A program made the position numbers and the translations under genes. Below, one piece after another: positions 56,351-64,000 of a stretch of 64,000 nucleotides of DNA. Every line of letters starts with the position of its first letter. The stretch's first letter is position 1. Source of the stretch: Triangularia verruculosa (taxonomy: Eukaryota; Ascomycota; Sordariomycetes; Sordariales; Podosporaceae); contig MU863952.1 in the NCBI GenBank assembly GCA_033296885.1, positions 117,836 to 181,835 on the forward strand, in the 5' to 3' direction. The notes under the pieces are model-generated. The model saw only the letters and a program-made list of their open reading frames with translations, was not told the DNA's origin and did not search any database.

Positions 56351-57125
56351 TGTTTGTGGGGGAGAACCGGTACACTCTTTGGAAGCTGGTATCCGTACTT
56401 CTTATACACATTTTTGGGCGTTCGCCGCACTTGTATTATTTATGGCCTGGTTGAAGCATGGTATGGCGTTAGCAATGACAGGATTTGGTTGTGCGTATCT
56501 CGGGTCTTTACCCGTTCGAGTCATTCAAGGCGAGGGGACCACGGGATCCCCGATACCCCTAGCCTCGTTTCTTTGAGCAACCCATTGATCAGCTTTGACG
56601 AACTGCAAATGGATCGTCTGGGCAAGGCCTTCCAAAAGTCCGGCACTGTCATGGAATGGCGAGAGTGGTCTGTCTGTTAGGGCCATCAGCCGGGCTTTCC
56701 CCCAATTTTGGCTCCAGCAGAACGGGATGACATCGGGTAGTCGCTGAAGCCAAAAGATGACCGGCTCATATAGCAGGCGCCGTCTTGCGCGAGCCATCTA
56801 GGAATCAGAAACCGGGCCAAACTCGGCCCGCCCCGAGATGAGTAGTGGTGCACAGCTCTCTTTGACCAGGCGACGTCCTTTCGTTCCGCCCGATATCAAC
56901 AAGCGTGAGGGGTATATAGGTGCCATATCCCGCCCCGAGCCTTGTGAGGGAAATCTTCAAATACATTCATTCTTTACAGTCAACGATTTGCCGTTTAGGT
57001 CATACACTCTTTTGAAACCAAACCAAATCCAACTACACACTATCATTACGAATTTTGCAACTGCCCGCTTCAGCCACTCACTCATTACAATCACTGACCC
57101 TATACAATCTTTCCCGGCCACAAAA
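56351..57125. other. intergenic region, RAD5 3' end and promoter of the secreted-protein gene
   Basis: GGGGTATATAGG near 56910-56919 is a TATA-like box about 210 bases before the next start codon, and the leader beyond it is AT/C-rich. No other coding frame is convincing. Confidence 0.45.
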
Positions 57126-57608
57126 ATGAAGACCTCCGCTGTTTCCGTCGCCATGTTCATCGCTGGCACTTTCGCCAGCCCCATCAACATGAACATTGCC
57201 CGTTCCGAACAGCAGCAGGTCGAGGTTCCTGCCGCGGTCAAGATCCAGCTCCGCCACACCGAGTTTGCCGCGAAGCGTGATGGCGGCGACAACAGCTATG
57301 ACCGTCACGGACACATGACTTACTACGAGGTCGGCCCCGGTGCGTGCGGCCACGACGACAGCGGCAAGGGTGATACTCACAACATTGTGGCCGTATCGTC
57401 GTCGCTGATGAGCGGTCAGGGCGCCGGCGATGCTTGCGGTCGCAAGATCGCCATCAAGGGCCACGATGGCAAGGAGGTCACCGCTGTTGTCCGTGATAAA
57501 TGTCCCTCGTGCCCCCCCGGCGGTATCGACGTCAGCCAAAAGGTTTTCAAGGAGCTTGCGGGTAACTTGGATGTGGGGAAGACCGAGGTGTCGTGGACTT
57601 TCATTTAG
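57126..57608 (+). CDS. small secreted double-psi beta-barrel (RlpA/expansin-like) protein
   Basis: The single exon encodes 160 residues. The ATG at 57126 (context CAAAAATGAAG) opens a signal peptide, MKTSAVSVAMFIAGTFAS. A short propeptide-like region with KRD follows, then a DPBB domain from about residue 63. It shows HMTYYEVGPGACGHDD, NIVAVSSSLM, CGRKIAIKGHDGKEVTAVV and RDKCPSCPPGGIDVSQKVF, ending VSWTFI. In this fold the Asp of RDKCPSC and the Thr/Tyr of the first strand line the groove. Four cysteines fit two disulfides. Fungal members are wall- or host-interface proteins related to plant expansins and barwin; no lytic activity can be claimed. The strong start context and TATA suggest good expression. 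Confidence 0.88.
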   Translation: MKTSAVSVAMFIAGTFASPINMNIARSEQQQVEVPAAVKIQLRHTEFAAKRDGGDNSYDRHGHMTYYEVGPGACGHDDSGKGDTHNIVAVSSSLMSGQGAGDACGRKIAIKGHDGKEVTAVVRDKCPSCPPGGIDVSQKVFKELAGNLDVGKTEVSWTFI

Positions 57609-58234
57609 ATGATCTCAACAGCAGCAACCAATTGACTGGACAACGCTCCTTTTTTTGTAGGCCTGCGGCGGCAGCCTGCTTTTTTAAAGCCACTGTTTCC
57701 AATCTTCGGTTTGCCGTGTGACTTGCACGCATAAATGCCTACGATCAAAGCCAAAGGTTGGTGCGAATGAGATACATGTTGATGTGTTGATACAACCCGA
57801 TATGTGGGCGGTTTATATGCTGTCTAGCTATGTGTGGATCTATGTACTGATGCTTCGTATGTACAATCAGAAAACGTAGAATGACTCAAATGACGATGAT
57901 ACTGCTTTCCATCATGGATTTCTGGTCGGCCGAACCCTTACTATGCCGGAAAGGGGCCAATATTCATTGACTCGCCAGGGAGGCCATGCCTTTGCCCGAT
58001 CTAATACCGGTATGCATGGCTGGCCTATCCCTATCTCGTTTGACGACTTTGCCACTTGGTCATTGTGTGGGCTTCCACGCCCCCTACTACTGCCGTACTG
58101 TAGGCCACCTGGGCCGTTTTTGAGCCCCCATATTAGTAGTGTATTGGCTCTCATAAGCCAACGCTCCCGATTGCATGATTTTAGAATGGGTGGAAACCAG
58201 CCCAGCCATTTGCGTCCTTGCTTGGTATTTGAGG
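57609..58234. other. convergent intergenic region
   Basis: 3' ends of the DPBB and Pth11-like genes. Nothing else recognised. Confidence 0.4.
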
Positions 58235-59720
58235 CTATCGTCGTGGCTCTGGGCTGTAGGCGTACTGTCGGCTATCACGATAGCTACTTTCCCAATCTCC
58301 CCGGACTGTTGAGCCGGCGAGACTGGTCAGCTGGGATGATAGCGGTTCACGCCTATGAGTATCTAGTCGTTCTTGTCTGATTTCTGTCGAAACGAGTACG
58401 TATCCCGAGTTTGGCAATGGCCAGTTGCTCCCTTGGCGACCACCGTTCTTGTTGGGTGTCACAACCACACGATGATGTGAAGAACTGTCGGAATCCTCCA
58501 TGTCGGCCAGTGTGTCATTCTGCGAAAGCACCGTGTTGCCGCCCATGGTCTCGAAATCAGCCTCGCGGTTGTTTCTCCGTATGAATGTACGCATTCCCGA
58601 CATGGTGGCGCCGGGGATCTGGGGAAGGTCGCTAAGGGATTCCTCGTCGCTGTGCTGGGCCCTCTTTTCTCGCCATCGTCGCATGCGTTCATGAAAGGAG
58701 AAAAGAGCTCTCGATTTTGGGCTTGGACCTGCCGCCCCTCTTCGCTCTTCTGAGTTCTTGTTGGTTTGGAACGCAAGCAGTGTACGGAAAACGGTCAATG
58801 ACCCCATAAGTACCGCGATAGTTGCCTCCATAAACTGCCAGAAGAATTCCCACGGGACATCGATTCCTTGTGCCCCCTTGATCTTGCTGGCACGTATGAT
58901 GGCAATGCACACCATGACCAAAGACAAGCAGAGAAAGGTTCCGAGTGCCGCTTTTTGACGGGTTTTGATGTTGGCCTGATACAGAATGATCATCGGAATA
59001 CTGACAATCATCAGATCGGTGGTTGCGTCCAGGCCGGTTACAACGCCAGTCAAAGCAATGTAAAGAACGTTCTTGGAAGGCGAGAAACAGGAGACTGTAT
59101 ATGGTTAGCTTTCACATCACTGGCCGATCCGTGACGACTTACGGGCATTGATTCCAAACTCGGAGCACAAGATGAAGGGCTCTGCCACGAAGAATAGGTA
59201 CGAAATAATAGTGATTCCGACCACTGCCCAGTAATAGCGTTGGACCCTTGTTTTCCAAATCAACTGTCGGAAGAAGGCGAGGAATGAAAACTTGACGAAG
59301 AAGATTGCAGTCCATGCCAGAATGAGAAAGGTATGAAACTGCTGGGTTGCATGATTAAGTAGATCCATCAAGAGGTCCGAATTGATCAGAAAAGCTAGTG
59401 CTGGATCTTTCTGGAGCGCTGCTGAGAGATAGATACGATCACAACTGTGAAAGAGTAGACCCGTCGTTACAGTCAGTGCTATAGCCGCAACGAACAGGAG
59501 GTAATCATCCAGTGACAATCTCCTCATCGTCTTCAGACGAATCGCTACTCTAGCAACCACTGACAGAATCGACACGCCAAAGAACACGCCCACCGTGACC
59601 TAGTTGTTGAACTGTTAGCAACTAATAGTCTACTAGGGCGGCTCTACATACTTTGAAAGCATTTTTCTTTAGACTAGCATGGTCGTCAACAATTGCATCT
59701 AGTTCTTGCTGTGAAACCAT
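58235..59720 (-). CDS. Pth11-like seven-helix (fungal rhodopsin-domain) membrane protein
   Basis: The predicted protein has 461 residues in three exons: 59652-59720, 59143-59599 and 58235-59094. Introns of 52 and 48 nt have GTATGT / TTGCTAACA / ACTAG and GTAAGT / AGCTAACC / ATACAG. The extracellular N-terminus is MVSQQELDAIVDDHAS. Seven hydrophobic helices follow, with RRLSLDDYLLFVA after helix 1, typical of the fungal rhodopsin/SAT4 domain. Then come LLNHATQQFHTFLILAWTAI, KFSFLAFFRQLIW, YYWAVVGITIISYLFFVAEP, CFSPSKNVLYIALTGVVTGL, DLMIVSIPMIILYQ, KAALGTFLCLSLVMVCIAII and FFWQFMEATIAVLMGSLTVFR. A polar tail of about 190 residues is rich in Ser and Arg. There is no N-terminal CFEM domain. Family members act as putative G-protein-coupled sensors; the ligand is unknown. 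Confidence 0.82.
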
Positions 59721-60900
59721 GGTGTCTGATCTTTGAAGTCTCAACAAGAGATCTTGATTTTCCCAAGCAAAGAGGAACTTGGGGGGTGGTGAACATATGA
59801 AGATACAGAGGATGCAAGCCAAAAGAAGCATTATGCTTTCCATTACTTAATGCCTAAATGATATGATCATCTTCTTAAGCTGTACCACTCATCGATCTTA
59901 CATGTACACACCAGCCTTACCTCTTTGCTGCCATCCCGACCCCACACATGCAACACGAAATGGAAAACCCGACTTGAGCTTAAGCCAAAAAGGCAAGCGG
60001 GGTTGGTTATTTTCGTCCACCTACTCCACCCAGGCGGCACAGCCGGGCACGCTAGAAGTAAAGGGACTAGGGCGGCCTATTTTGAGTGGCCGTTTATGTG
60101 CCGAGCATGGCATGCCAACAAGATATGTAAAGAATCGAGCACAAGAACCTGAGCTGCAGCGATCACCATCACTAGTGATGAGTTTAAGACAATATTGATT
60201 CCTTGCAGCGCCGATTTCGTTCAGATATCGATAGACGCAAGACGACAGTGGGGGTCTGTTCCGGTCTCGTCTCTGGACTCTAGTCTTTGGCGCAACTAAC
60301 TGCACGTCGAAACATGCGCTTTCGAGTACGCTGGCAAAAACTGCCCGAAGGTGAAAGTAGTGGTTGCAAGACAAAGACTTACAGTTCAAGGGATTCTGTG
60401 CTGCCTTGGCGGAGGCTTGGTTGGAGAGGCTGTGCGGCCCGGGACTGGGCCACGAGGGCTGGGTTTGGGATTGGGCTCCAATGCAACCCCGCATTGCAAC
60501 CGTAAGTTGTTTAGACACCAATTAATCGCACCATCCATGATATGATAGGGCTATGTGTAAACCGAGTTGGCGGCGGCACAGTCTCATGCTGCAAGATGGC
60601 ACGGCGTTAAGATAACCGCCCAGTACATCGGGTTTCCTGAACCCATGATACAAGAAGAGTCGAAAAAGTCACTGTGCTGTCAAGAACCTCTTGTTCTCTC
60701 CAGCTTGCCGGTTCTTTGTGACACTCAAGCTTTAGCACCAACACTCCCGATTCTCACCCCGTCAGTCAACATGGCCTTCACCATTGACCAGACCAAATAT
60801 GCCTGGAGCGGACTTCTGTGCCGCCTTGAGCGGCAGCCTGGGCCACTTCACAGCACCGGCGAGGCGATCGTTTTCACAATGCTAATTTTCATCCCTTTTT
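59721..60900. other. intergenic region left of a decayed coding remnant
   Basis: The left end is the promoter of the Pth11-like gene. An 80-codon plus-strand frame starting at 60771 in CAACATGGCC context contains one hydrophobic stretch (AIVFTMLIFIPFLIQYHVGL), but I cannot support it as a gene. Confidence 0.35.
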
Positions 60901-60909
60901 TGATACAAT

Positions 60910-61165
60910 ATCACGTGGGCCTCTTCATACAAAACCACCTTCGAATTTGTCAAAGGGCCCAGCAGAAACAGTGCTCTTCCGGCCCAGTCGCGCACCAATA
61001 TCCAGACCGATGACTTGCTTAAAGGCTTAGCGGCCCCCACGGAACTCGATCCACTCTCGAATTGTTCCTTGGTAGCCGGCCTTGAGAAAATCCTTCCGGC
61101 AAGCTACATGTCTGTAGCCTCTGACGGCATATGCGCTGGCATCAATAGAATTAAGGGGTTACAGC
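60910..61165 (-). pseudogene. possible decayed protein-coding fragment, family not identified
   Basis: On the minus strand, a stretch near 61020-61160 reads AYAVRGYRHVACRKDFLKAG then GTIREWIEFRGG before a stop. After the stop the next codons read KQVIGLDIGARLGRK and FDKFEGG before another stop. The composition is protein-like, but stops interrupt it, no start codon precedes it and I see no splice sites. It could be a gene relic or coincidence. I could not name a family. Confidence 0.25.
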
Positions 61166-61526
61166 CTACTAGCCATCGCGCAGGACCTGTATCTTAGTCC
61201 GCTATCGATACGGTGCTGCTTGCACACCCAGTCAGTTTAGACGGAAAGGAGAGCCGAGACTAGCAGGGTGCAACGCAGTTCGACCCTGTCTGGTTTGGTC
61301 AGAGCGAAACAACCCTCGGTTAGCCACTCATCAGACAAAAGAGTTGCGAACAATGGGGTTATGACGCATAGGCACTGAACAGAATATCAGAGGATATTGG
61401 GTGTCTATAGAATGTTTACTAAGTGGCTCGTTGAGGAGTGTTGAAGCAAAAGAGTAATTCTTGGTTGAGCCACCATATGTATCTAAAAATGTAGATATCG
61501 ATAGAAGAAACCACAGACCCTCAAGT
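61166..61526. other. intergenic region
   Basis: Between the possible relic and the 3' end of the gasdermin-like gene. Nothing recognised. Confidence 0.35.
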
Positions 61527-62306
61527 TCAAATATCATGCGCAAGAGATGCGTCTATCCTCGCTGAACTGGCCGTCAACAAATCGACAGGTGCGGGGCTTG
61601 GTGCGATGACCTGACAAGTGTCACCCGTCTGCTCATCAGTTGTGCCGAGGGCAGTGAAAGCAGCCTCTCCAAACTCGTGATCGAGTCTCCTCTGGAGCTT
61701 CTCCAACGGTTCCAAGATGTCGCTAACTGTTGTGATATCACCAGTGTCGGAGAGTCTCAGCTGCAGAACCTCAAACGCGAAGACCACAGGTTTCCCCTCA
61801 CGGCTCTCCTTTTCAAGTCCAACACGTATCTCGGCTGTCCAGCCCGGTCCTTTATTCGATGCAGTCAGGACACTAGCGCCCCGAATTGACTTGATACCCG
61901 TTACCATGAATACCGACGGGCGGTTATCGCTCGCCTTCAAGAACTGTGCCACGCGTTCTGTCTCAATGATCGCTTTGATTTTGAGCTCATCGGTCGGCAC
62001 AAATGATAGTGACTGTAGGTCCCAGATCGAGTAAGCAACGATGGGTTTTTTACGATCGTTGTGAAACCCATCCTCGTCTCCTAGGCCGAAAAGACTAAGG
62101 AAGGTACGGAAAAGGCCCGATTTGCGGTCTGCTGGATCGTCCCTGGTGCTTGTGAAGCGGGTCTTGACTGCTGTCGTGACCTGAACTGGATGAGGGGGTT
62201 CGAAGAGTGCTAGTTGGGGGTGCATTGAATTGATAATAACGCTGCCGAGAGTGATGGTGCCGTGAGGAAAGCCCCAGCCAGGTACAAGGAAGTACGTATT
62301 CCCCAT
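61527..62306 (-). CDS. possible fungal gasdermin-like regulated-cell-death protein
   Basis: The single exon encodes 259 residues from the ATG at 62306. The first part, YFLVPGWGFPHGTITLGSVI, resembles the hydrophobic strand-turn and LGSVI strand that open fungal gasdermin-like proteins. Later strands VFMVTGIKSIRGASVL and PVVFAFEVLQLRLSD fit the central beta-sheet of the fold. A basic loop (TRDDPADRKSG) and amphipathic LFRTFLSLFGLGDED lie between. A short C-terminal part after about residue 215 could be the segment removed by a protease in HET-Q1-type systems. No signal peptide or stable transmembrane helix is present. The assignment is by remembered pattern only and could be wrong. No protease partner gene lies within 2 kb on either visible side. 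The gene borders an AT-rich block. Confidence 0.4.
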   Translation of the reverse strand: MGNTYFLVPGWGFPHGTITLGSVIINSMHPQLALFEPPHPVQVTTAVKTRFTSTRDDPADRKSGLFRTFLSLFGLGDEDGFHNDRKKPIVAYSIWDLQSLSFVPTDELKIKAIIETERVAQFLKASDNRPSVFMVTGIKSIRGASVLTASNKGPGWTAEIRVGLEKESREGKPVVFAFEVLQLRLSDTGDITTVSDILEPLEKLQRRLDHEFGEAAFTALGTTDEQTGDTCQVIAPSPAPVDLLTASSARIDASLAHDI

Positions 62307-62760
62307 TGTGTACAGTCGTCTAGATACGGCGGTGACACTAGATTTTTCGGCTTTTCGTTCAGCATCAAGTGTAAGTGGGTGGCGTAGAGAAAAGGAAGGG
62401 TGGTTGATTACCTGCTTTGGATGGCAAAAGACGTGCCTTTTATCTTGCATCAAACGTGAGGTGACGTGGTGTGACAGCAGCAAAGTTAGCTCCCGTGTCT
62501 TTTCCTTTCTTTAGCCTATCTCACTCGCGGCAGATTAAGGGTGTGTCGAAATGGACTTAAGCTTGGATTTTACGCAACAGCGTCAGATTTTTATACCTCA
62601 CGGATAATTGTAGATATGTGCGCCTTCAGTTTCTTAAACGATTAGTACATGTCACGGCGAGCAAGACCTCTGCTCCAAACCCACTGTGTTGCAAAAAAAG
62701 CTACAAGCGAGAAATGCTTACAAGAATTCGCTCCAGTGGCATATGCATGGTGATAGACAG
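62307..62760. other. promoter side of the gasdermin-like gene
   Basis: Composition is intermediate, becoming AT-rich rightward. No feature recognised. Confidence 0.4.
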
Positions 62761-63896
62761 CGCTATTATATGATGTAAGGGGGTTTTAAGAGGGGCATTA
62801 GTAGTTTCTTATAATGGAATTGCTATTACTATATAAAATAGTAGTTGGGAAATAATTATAAATAGGGAACTCCACTCCGCTCCGCATTAGAGGTAGGTAT
62901 AAAGTTTTATAAAATAAACTTTTATAATTAATATAAATATAATTAAATATATTAAATATATAGATTTTTATTTGTAAATAATTTATTAAAATATTTAATT
63001 AAAAAATAAAAAATAATAAACTTAATAATTAACGGAAATATAGTTTATAAATATATATAGTATAATATAAATATAATTAATAAGTGTCATATAGATATAA
63101 TATCTTACGATTATTATAAAAGCAGTTTCTTTATAACTATTTAATATTATATTAAACTAGCTATTCCTAATAGATATCTCTAGTAATAACTTTCGCTAAA
63201 TCCTATATATATTATATTTATTTAATAACTTTCTCCCTTTAATAATAAACTTCTTTTTATATATCGTTATTATAAATATATATATTTAAATCTAACTTAG
63301 AATTTATATATTTTTAACTAAAATAATAAAGTATGTAAAATTAACGTTAATCTAACTTATCGATTTTTATTTAAGTAATGTATTAAATTTAAGATCTTAT
63401 CTTTTTTTATTTATTAAGTATTTTAAAGATAAATAATATTTTAAAGATTTAAAAGTTAAATTATTTCCGGTTATTAAAAAAAGGAGCGAAATATATATAT
63501 CGTTTCTTCATTATAATTATTCATAAATCAATTAATTATATATATTTAATATTTTAATTATATTTATTGAAAGTATTAATTAGAGTAATTTATTTTAATA
63601 AAGTTCTATGAATTAAATATTTTAATTAAAGTATAAAATAGTAAAGGAGAATTAAAAATAAAAGAGTAATAAAGACGATCCTTTTATTTCTATTAATATA
63701 AAATTTATAGTATTATAAAGTAATTTACCGGTTGGCGAAGAAGTTATTAACACGGTAATAAATAAAATAATAAAGGAGGTATTTAAAAGGTTGAAATTAT
63801 ATCGTTATATTATATATATTATTAAGCTTAATAATTAAAGGCCGTATATATATAGTAAATATATAATAAGTACGTAATATTATATAATATTTGTTT
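62761..63896. repeat. AT-rich, RIP-like block
   Basis: For about 1.1 kb the DNA is almost only A and T, with TA dinucleotides everywhere and CG nearly absent. It is full of TATATA and TTATTAA strings. Borders are abrupt: normal composition ends by about 62880 on the left and resumes at about 63896. No open frame survives. In Pezizomycotina such blocks are usually transposon copies mutated by repeat-induced point mutation (C to T in CpA context). I cannot tell which element it was. Confidence 0.75.
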
Positions 63897-64000
63897 GCTG
63901 CGTTACCCTATAGGCCTGTAATACAGTGCCTACAGGGGAGCTACAGTGAACTATGCGCTGTAGCAGTGCGTAGCGGAAGCGGAAGAAAGGGGTACGACAG
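63897..64000. other. GC-balanced sequence with short CTACAG/CTGTAG repeats
   Basis: Right after the AT-rich block the sequence holds CTGTAATACAG, GCCTACAGG, GCTACAGTG and GCTGTAGCAG within 70 bases. These are repeats and inversions of one hexamer. This may be the edge of another repeat; the window ends before it can be defined. Confidence 0.35.

Noticed and set aside
60771..61013. 80-codon plus-strand frame with a hydrophobic stretch
   Set aside because: Good ATG context only; no homology, and the strand opposite carries the possible gene relic.

Overview
The window reads as nuclear DNA of a filamentous ascomycete, most likely a Sordariomycete. The evidence is short introns (about 42-126 nt) with GTRNGT-like donors and CTGAC/CTAAC branch sites, GC-rich codon use, fungus-restricted families (LDB19-type arrestin, WSC, Pth11-like rhodopsin-fold, Adr1-type C2H2 factor with a fungal regulatory domain, Fm1-type fatty acid desaturase), and one extremely AT-rich block of the sort left by repeat-induced point mutation. 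I resolved about 22 protein genes, one spliceosomal RNA gene and one DNA transposon.

Left part (1-21 kb): a Utp8-like ribosome-biogenesis gene cut by the window edge; the PCNA-unloader subunit Elg1; a low-complexity one-pass membrane protein; a U2 snRNA gene on the minus strand; a large fungal membrane protein of the ArAE/FUSC transporter type; a delta-12/omega-3 type fatty acid desaturase; and a 1188-residue C2H2 transcription factor.

Middle (21-31 kb): a gene-poor stretch of about 9 kb, interrupted by a Tc1/mariner-like element with perfect 28-bp terminal inverted repeats and an uninterrupted transposase. It ends at a WSC-domain membrane protein whose first coding exon is only 9 nt.

31-56 kb: compact gene territory. 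It holds an F-box protein, a small unknown gene converging on a MOSC-domain (mARC-like) gene, an alpha/beta hydrolase, a secreted CE4 chitin deacetylase, a small membrane protein head-to-head with the GPI-anchor enzyme PIG-L/GPI12, LSM3, a GTPBP1-like translational GTPase, an Art1/LDB19 arrestin with two PY motifs, the complex I assembly factor NDUFAF6 and, divergent from it, RAD5. Elg1 and Rad5 both act around PCNA and post-replication repair, and U2 and LSm3 both act in splicing; they are far apart here and I do not infer co-regulation.

Right end (56-64 kb): more accessory in character. It has a small secreted double-psi beta-barrel protein, a Pth11-like seven-helix protein, a decayed coding remnant, a 259-residue protein that may be a fungal gasdermin-like pore former, and then about 1.1 kb of RIP-like AT-rich DNA ending in short GC-balanced sequence. 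I saw no CRISPR array, tRNA or rRNA gene.
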